NCBI GenBank assembly: GCA_031430435.1
Contig: JANPBM010000121.1
Coordinates: forward strand, 128,761 to 192,760
Length of the DNA: 64,000 nt
Direction of reading: 5' to 3'
Source: JANNVK01 sp031430435
GTDB lineage: Bacteria; Acidobacteriota; Blastocatellia; Pyrinomonadales; Pyrinomonadaceae
Below are positions 50,193-59,363 of this stretch, in pieces (the first letter of the stretch is position 1; each line of letters opens with the position of its first letter). The notes beneath the pieces were generated by a model. It saw only the letters and a list, made by a program, of their open reading frames with translations. It ran no database searches and had not been told where the DNA came from. A program made the position numbers and the translations under genes.

Positions 50193-50612
50193 TTATAAAA
50201 ACTGTGTGTAAATAAAACCGCCGACAATCAGTAAAATACCGCCGATTTCACCGATAATCAGCGAATACATAAACCATGTCGTGATAAAATTACGCTCGCT
50301 GAACTGTGTCGTTTCAATGTTTTGCAATCCCAATTTGATATACGAAGCGATCGACAAACTGAAATAAATAATCGGAATTACAACCGATAAAGTTTGCAGC
50401 CACAGCGGAAACGGACTGAATTCGAGTAATTTTGCCATCACCGACGCGGCAAAACTGTAAAGCAAAGACGCGCGATGAGCGATGTCGATATAAATCGGGG
50501 CTTCGTGTTTCTCGCTCTGCATCATTCCGCGATATTTCAAAATCCCCGTCAGCATTCCGACAAGCAAGTAAAGACCTGAAAATAAAAGAGTTATTTTGAT
50601 TGCAATGCTCAT
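50193..50612 (-). CDS. Small membrane protein, four segments
   Basis: A 139-residue protein with about four transmembrane segments (IAIKITLLFSGLYLLVGMLT; ASLLYSFAASVMAKLLEFSP; SVVIPIIYFSLSIASYIKLG; IGEIGGILLIVGGFIYTQFL). It is last of a leftward cluster. No enzyme motif is seen. Function unknown. Confidence 0.72.
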   Translation of the reverse strand: MSIAIKITLLFSGLYLLVGMLTGILKYRGMMQSEKHEAPIYIDIAHRASLLYSFAASVMAKLLEFSPFPLWLQTLSVVIPIIYFSLSIASYIKLGLQNIETTQFSERNFITTWFMYSLIIGEIGGILLIVGGFIYTQFL

Positions 50613-50748
50613 AAGTTTTTCTTTGTTTCAACCGCGAAAGGTTTTACGCTTTCTCCGATTCGAGCAAAACTTCGAGTATTTTTATATTGATTTTCTCCGT
50701 CGTTCGGTTCCGATGTTTTTGTCTGAAATCTATTGCCTTCATTCTTTT

Positions 50749-51525
50749 TTATAAACCTCGCAACAACGGCTGACCGTTTAAGGATTGGAAAAAAACGGCT
50801 GAAAATCCGATAAAATAAGCGACGGCAAACCCGCAAGTTACAGCAGTTGAATAGTTTACGCTTAAAGTTGTGAGCAATACCGCAAACAACGGAATTATTT
50901 GAAAAGCGTGTAAGCCCAAAAAATGAGCGACTCGTAAATCACCGCCGTTCGTTGACCAATTCAGAAACGGCAACCCGTTTCCGCCATCCGCCACACCGAC
51001 CGCATGTCCGGGTTGGGCAGACATATAACCGCCTTGAATACTGCCCAAAAGAAACACAATTAAACCCAAACGCATTCCCCAAACGACCGCGCTCGGCAAA
51101 TTTAAATCTGAAACAAAATAAAGATACGCGAGATAAGCAATCAGAAAAGTATTTGTTAAAATCATCAAACCCATAGCAGAAAAAACTGCTCCGTCAAAAA
51201 CGTTTGAGGTGTTGAAATGTGAAGTTACGCCGCGTCCGGATTGCATCACAATCAAAGCAACTTCGGCAAACATAATGACGATTGTTCCCCACGCGATGAT
51301 ATTTTTTGATTGCCCGAAACCTTGTAAATAAAAGAGATAAACTGCCACGGTGAACAAAAATATCGCTGCCGAACTCGCAAACTTTGTTGGTTTAATCCAA
51401 CGATTGATGCCGAGAATTTGCGTTGAATCAACCTGCGTCATAACGATAAACATTCCTGTCGCCAACAAAAAGATCAAACCCGAAATAACCAAATATCGCT
51501 GTGTTTCCCAAATTTCGTTAATCAT
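50749..51525 (-). CDS. Integral membrane protein, about seven segments
   Basis: A 258-residue protein with roughly seven hydrophobic segments, e.g. VISGLIFLLATGMFIVMTQV, SSAAIFLFTVAVYLFYLQGF and a final SFAVAYFIGFSAVFFQSLNG-like region. Loop motifs include GINRWIKPTKFASS and a Gly-rich SAQPGHAVGVADGGNGLPFL. No known transporter family is clear. It overlaps the ABA4-like gene by 8 bases. The 136-base gap after it (50613-50748) shows no gene I can support. Confidence 0.72.
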   Translation of the reverse strand: MINEIWETQRYLVISGLIFLLATGMFIVMTQVDSTQILGINRWIKPTKFASSAAIFLFTVAVYLFYLQGFGQSKNIIAWGTIVIMFAEVALIVMQSGRGVTSHFNTSNVFDGAVFSAMGLMILTNTFLIAYLAYLYFVSDLNLPSAVVWGMRLGLIVFLLGSIQGGYMSAQPGHAVGVADGGNGLPFLNWSTNGGDLRVAHFLGLHAFQIIPLFAVLLTTLSVNYSTAVTCGFAVAYFIGFSAVFFQSLNGQPLLRGL

Positions 51526-51946
51526 TTTTCACCTCTTGTTTTATAAAAAACCTCAAAATGCGATACATCAAAAAGCCGATTGGACCAAGCAAAAAAGTAA
51601 AAACCAAACACGGTGCAACGAACCAATGAGAAATCCCTTTTTCCTGCGAATCCTTCACTTCCCAACTTCCGACAAACAGATCGAAAGCGAGATAATGAAT
51701 CCAACCGCCGAGAGCCGCCCATTCGTTGGTAAAAAGTTTCATCACATTCGCCAAACTGTCAAAACCACCGTCCGCTTTGCCGAAAGTAGTAATGATTAGA
51801 ACAAGATACGCGACTGACAGAAGCAACGGAATTGCTCCCGAAATAATAATTTTCCGGGTATATTTCCAACGCGGAGCTATCAATAAAACTACCCAACTGA
51901 CTAATGCCAATGTATTTACAATCGAAAAAATTGTTTCTGCTTTCAT
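51518..51946 (-). CDS. ABA4-like membrane protein (DUF4281)
   Basis: A 142-residue protein from ATG 51946 with four transmembrane segments and the family signature GGWIHYLAFDLFVGSWEVKD followed by GPIGFLMYRILRF. In plants ABA4 works in carotenoid (neoxanthin) formation; in bacteria its role is unclear. It sits in a TetR-linked cluster with an epimerase-like oxidoreductase and two further membrane proteins, suggesting membrane-lipid or pigment work. The start 51982 adds a soluble leader and is less likely. Confidence 0.78.
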   Translation of the reverse strand: MKAETIFSIVNTLALVSWVVLLIAPRWKYTRKIIISGAIPLLLSVAYLVLIITTFGKADGGFDSLANVMKLFTNEWAALGGWIHYLAFDLFVGSWEVKDSQEKGISHWFVAPCLVFTFLLGPIGFLMYRILRFFIKQEVKND

Positions 51947-51982
51947 AATATTATCTTCAAAAGTATCCAAATTGCGTTTCAC

Positions 51983-52987
51983 TCAAAAGATGAAGCCGGT
52001 TTGTCTATACCATTCAACCTCGTTCGCCAAAGTTTCGCTCAGTGGGCGAAACTTTGTCCCAAGTTCGCGTTTCGCTTTGCTTGAATCAACTGTTAATTTA
52101 GCTTGTAAAGTTTGAATTCCGTTTTTGGGAATTGATGATTTTCCGCCGGTTATTTTGCTGAATAAATCAGAAAATATGGCAAGAGTCAGAATTACGGAGT
52201 TAGGGATGTTTAACTTGACCTTTGGAATTTTCGCAACCTCGCATAATGTGTCGGCAATCTCGCGAATTGTGTAGAATTCTCCGCCGACAATGTACTTTTC
52301 GCCGGGTTTGCCTTTTTCAACTGCGGAAATCATCGCTTCGGCAACGTCTTTTGCATCAACGGTTGAGGTGCCGCCGTCAAACGTGCCGGGAAGTTTGCGG
52401 TTGAGAATGTCTAAAACAATTTGACCGCTTGAAGTTGGTGCGACATCTCCGATTCCGAACATCCAGCCCGGCAAAATTTGAATTACTGCCATTTTGCTTT
52501 TTTGAGCGAATTCGGCAACTTTTTTATCTGCAAGAACTTTGCTTTTGAAGTAAAGATTATTTTCAGTATATGGACTAGGCGGAGTATTTTCATCACCTGA
52601 CGAACCGTCTGCCTTCATTCCGATTGTGCCGGAAGAACTGACATAAATTGCCGTCGCAACTCCTTGTTTTTCAGCAGCTTCTAAAATTTTTATCGAACCT
52701 TTGATGTTGATATTTTCGAGAATTTTCCAATGATCCGCAGTCTTTTCGTAATACTCGCGGAAATATGCGGCAGTATGAAACAGAGCATCACAGCCGTTTA
52801 TTTCGTTAGAAAATGCTTCAACATTTTCCATATCACCGACGACATATTCAATCGGCAAATCACCGAATTGTTTGACCGCTTTTTCTCTTGAACGAACCAA
52901 AGCCTTCACTTGATGATCTTTTTCAATCAAAAGCCGCACTAAATTGTTTCCTAAAAGTCCCGTTGAACCCGTTACAAATGCTTTCAT
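51983..52987 (-). CDS. NAD-dependent epimerase/3-beta-HSD-like oxidoreductase
   Basis: A 334-residue short-chain dehydrogenase of the extended type. The dinucleotide motif GSTGLLGNNLVRLL is near the N-terminus, catalytic Ser/Thr appear in YVSSSGTIGMKADG, and YxxxK is YFKSK near residue 150. It contains an isomerase/3-beta-HSD-like ILNRKLPGTFDGGTSTVDAK segment. Substrate unknown (a sterol, flavonoid or sugar derivative). It leads the leftward cluster with ABA4-like and membrane proteins and has the operator at 53044-53058 upstream. Confidence 0.82.
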   Translation of the reverse strand: MKAFVTGSTGLLGNNLVRLLIEKDHQVKALVRSREKAVKQFGDLPIEYVVGDMENVEAFSNEINGCDALFHTAAYFREYYEKTADHWKILENINIKGSIKILEAAEKQGVATAIYVSSSGTIGMKADGSSGDENTPPSPYTENNLYFKSKVLADKKVAEFAQKSKMAVIQILPGWMFGIGDVAPTSSGQIVLDILNRKLPGTFDGGTSTVDAKDVAEAMISAVEKGKPGEKYIVGGEFYTIREIADTLCEVAKIPKVKLNIPNSVILTLAIFSDLFSKITGGKSSIPKNGIQTLQAKLTVDSSKAKRELGTKFRPLSETLANEVEWYRQTGFIF

Positions 52988-53043
52988 TTTTTTAATTTCT
53001 CTCTTTATCGGTTATATCTATTGCACTTAACACTAACAATTCA

Positions 53044-53058
53044 CTTAACGCTGTTAAT
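53044..53058. promoter_or_regulatory. TetR-type operator ahead of the epimerase cluster
   Basis: CTTAAC-GCT-GTTAAT (53044-53058), an imperfect 6-bp inverted repeat 57 bases before the epimerase start. It matches CTTAAC-ACT-GTTAAG at 53706-53720 by 13 of 15 positions; a half-site CTTAACACT is at 53024. It lies downstream of the TetR gene, so it can regulate the cluster as a separate promoter. Confidence 0.68.
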
Positions 53059-53075
53059 CTGAGTCGCAAAAAAAT

Positions 53076-53696
53076 TTAGTCTTGCAAACCTTTAATCATT
53101 GTGTCAATCATGCTTTCAATCAAACGCTCTTTTTCCGCAAACGGAAAATACTTATGCCCGATTAATAGCGAAGTCAGCCCGTGCATTCCTGCCCATAAAG
53201 TTTGGCTGATTAATTCCACATCGTTGTTTTTTATCGCACCCGCTTCTATACATCGAACAACCGATTCGACCAATTTTTCAAACGCGACTTTGCCCGTCGA
53301 ATCTTCAAAAGTGTATTCAAAATTTGGTGTTTTTTCGATATAACTATCCAAAGGCGTGATAAAAACGACTTCGTAATGATTCGGATGTTTTAAACCAAAT
53401 TCGATGTAAGCTCGCATTCCGCCTCTTAGGATTTCGAGCGGATCGTCGGCTGTTTCTTTTATCTTCTCAACTTCATAAGCAAGTTTGACAAAGGTTTCTT
53501 CACAAATCTCGTGCAGTAAAGTGGTCTTGTCTTTGAAATAAAGATAGATTGTCGTTGGTGAATACTCGATTTTTTCGGCAATTTTCCGCATTGAAACATT
53601 TGCAATCCCTTCTTTTGCAAAAAGTTCACTCGCCGCGTCAAAAATTTCCTGACGAAGATTTTCTTTTGCTTTTTCTCTGCGTTCTTTGATTCCCAT
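53076..53696 (-). CDS. TetR-family regulator of the epimerase cluster
   Basis: A 206-residue TetR protein: HTH with KEGIANVSMRKIAEKIEYSP (TIYLYFKDK follows), then a helical ligand domain. The first ~50 residues match TetR HTH spacing. A palindrome lies 10 bases ahead of its start (53706-53720), and a near-identical one precedes the epimerase gene, so it likely represses both. It is the only gene between the epimerase cluster and the RND operon. Confidence 0.88.
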   Translation of the reverse strand: MGIKERREKAKENLRQEIFDAASELFAKEGIANVSMRKIAEKIEYSPTTIYLYFKDKTTLLHEICEETFVKLAYEVEKIKETADDPLEILRGGMRAYIEFGLKHPNHYEVVFITPLDSYIEKTPNFEYTFEDSTGKVAFEKLVESVVRCIEAGAIKNNDVELISQTLWAGMHGLTSLLIGHKYFPFAEKERLIESMIDTMIKGLQD

Positions 53697-53705
53697 ACGA
53701 AAATG

Positions 53706-53720
53706 CTTAACACTGTTAAG
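53706..53720. promoter_or_regulatory. TetR-type operator ahead of its own gene
   Basis: CTTAAC-ACT-GTTAAG (53706-53720) is a perfect inverted repeat with 3-base spacer, 10 bases ahead of the TetR start. It is the better copy of the site at 53044-53058 and fits autoregulation. Confidence 0.75.
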
Positions 53721-53760
53721 TTAAAACATTGCGTTAATTAGTGTCAAGTATAAAAAGCAA

Positions 53761-53787
53761 AAGACGCGGAAATTTTTGCAAACCTCC
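53761..53787 (-). terminator. Terminator of the RND operon
   Basis: Leftward, CGCGGA (53790-53785 region) pairs with TCCGCG (near 53770-53765); the arms seen on the plus strand are CGCGGA (53765-53770) and TCCGCG (53785-53790). TCTTTTGCTTTTT follows. It lies about 50 bases after the RND stop and separates the pump from the TetR gene at 53076. Confidence 0.7.
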
Positions 53788-53840
53788 GCGCCTTCTGTTT
53801 CCCTTTGCGATTATAGGAAACTTAATTTTTTTGGTTTAAA

Positions 53841-56800
53841 TTAGTTTTTACCCAAAATAAAACTCGTCAATTCAACTGTTTTTCGCCGCATAAATCCGAA
53901 CAAGCCGTTGATTCGTTTGATAAATCCGAATTGCGACAAATCATCGAAATACGAATAGAAAACCGGCACCGCAAGCAACGTCAAAAGCAGACACAAACTT
54001 TGTCCGCCGACGACCAAAACACCGATTGAACGATTCGTCCCTGAACCTGCACCGCGTGATAAAACGAGCGGAATCATTCCCGCCACCAACGCTACGGTCG
54101 TCATCAAAATCGGACGCAAACGGTCGCGGTTTGCTTGAATAATCGCGTCGTAGCGGTTCATCCCGCGTTCGCGTAACTGGTTTGTATGGTCAATTTGCAA
54201 AATTGCATTCTTTTTTACCACGCCGAAAAGCAACAAAATTCCGAGTCCCGAAAAGATGTTGACGGTCTGTCCCATAATCAATAACGAGAGAATCGCAAAC
54301 GGCACGGAAAGCGGCAAGGTCAACAAAATTGTAATCGGGTGAATGAACGATTCAAACTGCGCGGCGAGAATAATATACATAAAAACAAACGACAAAACGA
54401 ACGCCAAAAGGAAGTAAAACGCCGATTTTTGCAACTCTTTCGATTGTCCGACGTAGCCTTTTGTGTAACCTGCGGGAAGACTTAATTCCGCCACGGCTTT
54501 GTTCAAATCGCTGATAATATTGGCTTGCGATCCGCCCGGTTTGGCGTTTGCCAAAAGCGTAACTTGCCGATTTCGATTCACGCGGTCAATCGTTGCGGGA
54601 CCTGTGCCTGATTGAACTTTGACGACATTGTCGAGCGTTGTCCAACCGATTTTAGTCGAAGGAACAATCAGCCGTTTCAACTTTTCTTCGCTCGAACGAA
54701 ATTCGCCGATTGCCCGAATACGAACCGGATATTGGTCGCTTCCGGCGGTAAACGTCGAAACTTCTTGTCCTGCCACCATCGTATTCAAACTTTGCGAAAT
54801 CGCTCCGACGCTGACACCTAAATCGGCGGCTTTATCGCGATCGACCGTCAGCCGGATTTCGGGTTTTCCGCTGATTAAAGTCGAATCAACGTCAACCGCA
54901 TCAGGTGATTCTTTAAGTTTTGCAAGCAAGATATTCGAGTATTTTTCGAGTTCTTTGAGATCGGGTCCGCCGATAAAAAACTGCACGTTGGCGTTACGAA
55001 AACCGCCGCCCGAAAATGCTTGCACAGGTTGCACGGATGTCCGAAGTTCTTTTGGAAACCGCGACAAAATCTCCCGCGAAGCAACCATCGTATCTTCTTG
55101 CGAACGAGTTCGTTGGTCGATGTCCTTCATTTTGACATAGATGGTCGCGTTGTTGACAATTTTTTGACTGTCGCCGCCAAGCGTGGTCAAAGTGTCTTCA
55201 ACTTCGGGCATTTGCCGAACTTCGGCGGCGATTTTTTCGATAATGCTTGAAGTTTGAGCGAGCGTCGAACCTTCGGGAGCGCGCACGGAAATTTCATATT
55301 GCGATTGGTCGTCAACGGGCAAAAAATTCTTTCCGACACCGCTCCAAAGCATTTCCTCAACTTTTGGAAAATAGCTTTTACTCCAATCGTAACTCAAACG
55401 TTTCGGAATTCCGGCAAACAACGGAAATGTGCTTAACGTAACTAAAACAGCGAGTCCGACTATCAACAGCCTGTGAGCCATCGAAAATTGCAATAATTTT
55501 GTATAAACGCCGTCGATTGCTCCGTAAAATCTCCCTTGTCGGCTGTCGCCTTGCATTGCTTTAACGGCAGATTCACCCTCAATCATTCCGTCGCCGAAGA
55601 TTTCTTCGTCCGTCAATTTCGGCTTTTCGGGATGTTTGACTTTGATATATCGAGCCGCGAGCATCGGGGTCAAAGTGAATGAGACAATCAGCGACACCAA
55701 AATTGCAAACGCCGAAGTCAAGCCGAATGCGGACATAAAGCGACCGATAATCCCGCCCATAAATCCGACCGGAACGAACACGGCGAGAAGTGAAAGCGTG
55801 GTCGCCAACACCGCCAAACCGATTTCTTTTGTGCCTTCGATTGCGGCTTCATACGGCGACATTCCTTTTTCTTCGATAAAGCGAAAAATGTTTTCCAACA
55901 CGACAATCGCATCATCGATGACAATTCCGACCATTAACGTCAGAGCCAACATCGTGATTTGATTAAGCGTGTAATTCAAGGCATACATCAATCCGAATGT
56001 GGCAATAATCGAAGTCGGAATCGCAATCGCGGCGATTAAAGTCGAGCGAACATTCCACAGAAAAAGGAAAACGACGATTGCCGCCAAAATACTTCCGACA
56101 ATCAAATGTTCTTCGACCGAACCGATCGCGGCTTTAATAAACAGCGAGCTGTCGCCGACAAGTTGAATGCGATAACCTTTCGGCAAAGTCGGTTCGATTT
56201 CTTTCAGACGAGTTTTGACTTCTTCGGCAACGTTGACCGTATTTGTCCCCGATTGTTTGGAAATCACCAAAACAACTGCGGGATTTCCGTCCAAACGAGC
56301 TTCGGTGCGAACTTCTTCCGTGCCGTCTTGGACATAACCCAAGTCCTTTACTTTCACGTTATAGCCGCCGCGATTGGCGACCACAATATCGTTGAACTCT
56401 TCGGGTTCGGTAACTTTCCCCATCGTTCGGACGGTTCGCTCGGTTTTTCCTTCATCGACTCGTCCGCCCGGAAATTCGAGATTTTGGAGTTTGATGGCGT
56501 TCGCAACTTCGGTTACGGGAACGTTATACGCCCGCATTTTGTCGGGATTTACCCAAACTTGAATTTCGCGGTCGCGTCCGCCAATCATCCGAACTTGCCC
56601 GACTCCGTTGATTGATTCGATGCGTTCCTTGATTTTTTTATCGGCGATTTCGGTAATTTCACGCAAAGAACTCGGTGCGGAAATGGCGACTCGCAAAACC
56701 GGTGCGGCATCGGTATCGAGCTTTTGAACAAAAGGTTTTTCGGCGGTGTCGGGCAAACTTTGAATGACCGTATTTACTTTGTTTTCAACTTCTTGAGCGG

Positions 56801-57113
56801 CAACGTTGACATTTTTTTCCAACACGAATTGGACGAAAACCTGTGAAACTCCTTCCACCGAAGTCGAACGCAATTCGTCGATTCCGCTGATTGTATTGAC
56901 GGCTTCCTCGATTTTTTGCGTTACTTCCGTTTCAATTTCAACGGGCGACGAACCCGGATTTATGGTGGTAATTGTAACAGTCGGAAAGTCGATTTTCGGA
57001 AATAAATCGAGTCCCAACGAAAAGAACGAAAATGCCCCGACCACGACCATCGACATAATAATCATCGTCGCAAAGACGGGACGCTTAACACATATTTCTG
57101 CTAACCATTGCAT
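53841..57113 (-). CDS. RND efflux pump, inner-membrane transporter (HAE1/AcrB type)
   Basis: A 1090-residue RND permease. N-terminal KRPVFATMIIMSMVVVGAFS, the paired proton-relay acids in TM4 (GIVIDDAIVVLENIFRF) and the C-terminal half with AFPLSVPFAILSLLIMG-like and RGMNRYDAIIQANRDRLRPI segments are diagnostic. It drives efflux by proton exchange, and works with the adaptor (57196) and an outer TolC channel. The TolC gene at 48410 carries the same operator and is its likely partner. Tail ~80 residues after the last segment are longer than in AcrB. Confidence 0.95.
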   Translation of the reverse strand: MQWLAEICVKRPVFATMIIMSMVVVGAFSFFSLGLDLFPKIDFPTVTITTINPGSSPVEIETEVTQKIEEAVNTISGIDELRSTSVEGVSQVFVQFVLEKNVNVAAQEVENKVNTVIQSLPDTAEKPFVQKLDTDAAPVLRVAISAPSSLREITEIADKKIKERIESINGVGQVRMIGGRDREIQVWVNPDKMRAYNVPVTEVANAIKLQNLEFPGGRVDEGKTERTVRTMGKVTEPEEFNDIVVANRGGYNVKVKDLGYVQDGTEEVRTEARLDGNPAVVLVISKQSGTNTVNVAEEVKTRLKEIEPTLPKGYRIQLVGDSSLFIKAAIGSVEEHLIVGSILAAIVVFLFLWNVRSTLIAAIAIPTSIIATFGLMYALNYTLNQITMLALTLMVGIVIDDAIVVLENIFRFIEEKGMSPYEAAIEGTKEIGLAVLATTLSLLAVFVPVGFMGGIIGRFMSAFGLTSAFAILVSLIVSFTLTPMLAARYIKVKHPEKPKLTDEEIFGDGMIEGESAVKAMQGDSRQGRFYGAIDGVYTKLLQFSMAHRLLIVGLAVLVTLSTFPLFAGIPKRLSYDWSKSYFPKVEEMLWSGVGKNFLPVDDQSQYEISVRAPEGSTLAQTSSIIEKIAAEVRQMPEVEDTLTTLGGDSQKIVNNATIYVKMKDIDQRTRSQEDTMVASREILSRFPKELRTSVQPVQAFSGGGFRNANVQFFIGGPDLKELEKYSNILLAKLKESPDAVDVDSTLISGKPEIRLTVDRDKAADLGVSVGAISQSLNTMVAGQEVSTFTAGSDQYPVRIRAIGEFRSSEEKLKRLIVPSTKIGWTTLDNVVKVQSGTGPATIDRVNRNRQVTLLANAKPGGSQANIISDLNKAVAELSLPAGYTKGYVGQSKELQKSAFYFLLAFVLSFVFMYIILAAQFESFIHPITILLTLPLSVPFAILSLLIMGQTVNIFSGLGILLLFGVVKKNAILQIDHTNQLRERGMNRYDAIIQANRDRLRPILMTTVALVAGMIPLVLSRGAGSGTNRSIGVLVVGGQSLCLLLTLLAVPVFYSYFDDLSQFGFIKRINGLFGFMRRKTVELTSFILGKN

Positions 57114-57195
57114 ATAAAACCTTTGGTTTGGTTTTTGATTTCAGGTTTTCGTTTTTTGCAAAAACCAAAAGCCAAAGTCCAAAAACCGATATAAA

Positions 57196-58611
57196 TTATT
57201 GCCTTACCGAAACTCCGTCGAAAAGTTGTTCGACGTTTGTAACCGCGACTTTATCGTTTTCCGCAAGTCCTTGTTTAATTTGGATTAAATCGTTTTCAAC
57301 CTCGCCGATTTGAACGAGTTTTTCAGTCGCCCGACCTGCGTTTATGACAAAAACTTTGGTTACTCCGCCGTCTGTTCTGACAGATTTGGCGGGAATTAAA
57401 ATTGTCGGTTCGGCTTTTGATTGGGCGATTCGCGCCGTGGCAAAAAGTCCGGGTTTTAATGTTCCGCCCTCCGATCCGACTTCGGCTTCAACCGTCAAAG
57501 TCCGCGAAGTTACGTTCACATTCGGCAACATTCGGACGATTGTGCCGCTGAAATTTCGTTCCGGATACGCTGCAACTTTCATCGAAACAGATTGTCCGAT
57601 TGAAATTTTACCGATATTTTGTTCGGGAATATCAACCCGTAACCGCAACACCGAAGTTCGCAAAATTGTACAAAGTTTGGTGTTCGGAGCGTTCGGATTC
57701 GTAAATTCGCCCAAATCAGCAACTCTTTCTGAAACATACCCCGAAATCGGCGAATAAATTGCCGTATCGCTGACCGCTTTGCGAGCCGCTTCAACTGTTG
57801 TCAACGCCGTCGCAACGCCCGCTTTGGCATTATTCACATTCGTTGTTGCGGTATTGATTTGAACTTTCGCCGTTTGGACGGATTGTTGAGCGGTCGTTAC
57901 GGCGCTTCTCGCGGAATCAATCGCTTTTACCGCCACGGCGGCGTTCGATTGAGCTTCGGCAAGTTGTCCGAGAAGTTGGTCGCGGGTGGCTAAACGCTGA
58001 TCGCGGAAAGACTTGGAAACATCGCCGGTAACCAGCAACTTTTCGGCGCGAGCAAGTTCTTTTTGGGCTAAGACAATTTGAGCATTAACCGCGCGAACTT
58101 GCGAAAACGTTGAGATATCGAAACTTTCACCGTCTTTTAAGTCCAAACGAATCTGATTTTGTCGCAAATTCGCCACCGCTTGTCCAACCGCAACCTCGGA
58201 TTGCTTCACATTTGCTTTCGACTGTTCAACGCCCGCTTCGGCTTGTTTGACGATATTTCGTTGCTGATTCACTTGCGCTTCCGCCGTTTCCAAACGAATT
58301 TGAGCATCGCGCGGATCGAGCCGCACCAACACATCGCCTTTGTTGACATAGCTTCCGACATCGAAATTGACCTCGATAACTTTGCCCGCAATCGTTGGGG
58401 CAACATCGGTTTGCGCGTCTGAGGCAAGCGTTCCGGTTGCTTCAAAAAATGTCGGTAAATCTCGGACAATGGCGTTTGTCGTGGTTGTTTCAACTGCTTC
58501 GGCGGCGTTGTTTGCCGCGTCGGTCGAATCCGACGATGCGGTTTTCGCACCGCCGCAAGCCGCAATAAATAATGCTAAAGATATAATAAATAAGAGTTTA
58601 ACTGCCTTCAT
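57196..58611 (-). CDS. RND pump membrane-fusion (periplasmic adaptor) protein
   Basis: A 471-residue adaptor with a lipoprotein-type signal (LLFIISLALFIAACGG, Cys at the start of the mature part). A biotinyl-lipoyl-like part (APTIAGKVIEVNFDVGSYVN, then SPISGYVSERVADLG) flanks a very long coiled-coil hairpin. The hairpin (AEAQVNQQRNIVKQAEAGVE...) is longer than in AcrA, and a beta-barrel with KVAAYPERNFSGTIVRM follows. It bridges pump and TolC. It lies between TetR and pump genes. Confidence 0.92.
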   Translation of the reverse strand: MKAVKLLFIISLALFIAACGGAKTASSDSTDAANNAAEAVETTTTNAIVRDLPTFFEATGTLASDAQTDVAPTIAGKVIEVNFDVGSYVNKGDVLVRLDPRDAQIRLETAEAQVNQQRNIVKQAEAGVEQSKANVKQSEVAVGQAVANLRQNQIRLDLKDGESFDISTFSQVRAVNAQIVLAQKELARAEKLLVTGDVSKSFRDQRLATRDQLLGQLAEAQSNAAVAVKAIDSARSAVTTAQQSVQTAKVQINTATTNVNNAKAGVATALTTVEAARKAVSDTAIYSPISGYVSERVADLGEFTNPNAPNTKLCTILRTSVLRLRVDIPEQNIGKISIGQSVSMKVAAYPERNFSGTIVRMLPNVNVTSRTLTVEAEVGSEGGTLKPGLFATARIAQSKAEPTILIPAKSVRTDGGVTKVFVINAGRATEKLVQIGEVENDLIQIKQGLAENDKVAVTNVEQLFDGVSVRQ

Positions 58612-58626
58612 AAAATAATTCCGAAC

Positions 58627-59262
58627 TTATTTTTTAATTCCGTTTAATAAAATTTCGACAAAACCTCTCGCCGCTTCTTCATTGGAAACTTTCAGCAAAC
58701 GACCTTGTTTGTCCCACAACGTAACGTTCAAACTGTGGTGAATCATCATCCCGACAAACGATCGCACCACCAATTTCGGATTCAAATCACGAAACACACC
58801 TTCGCGCTGGCGTTGGCTGATGTAAAACGATAAAACTTCGTACAACGGAACGATATTTTCGTTGATAAACATATCGGCGAGTTCGTGTCCTTCGAGTGCG
58901 GAGTGCATCAAAAGCCGCATGAATTCGGGGTCGTCTTGGTGATGTTTCAACGCATTTAACGCAAGTTGATAAAAAACCTCGTAATCGTCCTTGCTCTTAA
59001 TAACTTCGTTGATTAACGCAAGCGGTTGAACTTTACCGCCTTCGCACGCTTTGTGGTCTAAAATTGCATGATAAAGCTCGTCTTTACTCGCAAAATGCCG
59101 AAAAACCATCGCCTCCGAAATCCCTGCTTCGGCAGCAATTTTTTTAGTCGTAGTTCCGCTGAAGCCGTTCCGCGAAAAGAGTTTAATAGCGATGTGCAAA
59201 ATTTGTTCACGGCGTTCGTCGCCTGTCATTCTGCCTGTTATTGTTTCGATTTCTTTTGCCAA
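58627..59262 (-). CDS. TetR-family regulator of the RND efflux operon
   Basis: A 211-residue TetR regulator: HTH NGFSGTTTKKIAAEAGISEA, MVFRHFASKDELY. The C-terminal part is typical of RND-linked regulators (AcrR type). Its own operator lies at 59283-59298, 21 bases ahead of the start; the same site precedes the TolC gene 9 kb away. It is the first gene of the TetR-adaptor-pump operon. Confidence 0.9.
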   Translation of the reverse strand: MAKEIETITGRMTGDERREQILHIAIKLFSRNGFSGTTTKKIAAEAGISEAMVFRHFASKDELYHAILDHKACEGGKVQPLALINEVIKSKDDYEVFYQLALNALKHHQDDPEFMRLLMHSALEGHELADMFINENIVPLYEVLSFYISQRQREGVFRDLNPKLVVRSFVGMMIHHSLNVTLWDKQGRLLKVSNEEAARGFVEILLNGIKK

Positions 59263-59282
59263 TGGTTGTTTCCTTTACATCA

Positions 59283-59298
59283 AAGTAAGTGCTTACTA
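59283..59298. promoter_or_regulatory. TetR-type operator ahead of RND operon
   Basis: AAGTAAG-TG-CTTACTA (59283-59298), an inverted repeat with one mismatch at the outer base. The first 15 bases equal the site at 50131 exactly. It lies between selB and the TetR gene and would control the TetR-adaptor-pump operon. Confidence 0.8.
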
Positions 59299-59363
59299 AC
59301 TTTTGAGTTTCGCAGTTTACCGATAGACTTGTCAAGTAGAAAAGTGTAGATTTACAATGAATT

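Noticed and set aside
50609..50836. 75-residue frame between membrane protein genes
   Set aside because: Arg/Lys-rich composition unlike the neighbours, overlaps the end of the 258-residue membrane protein and has no supporting start site.
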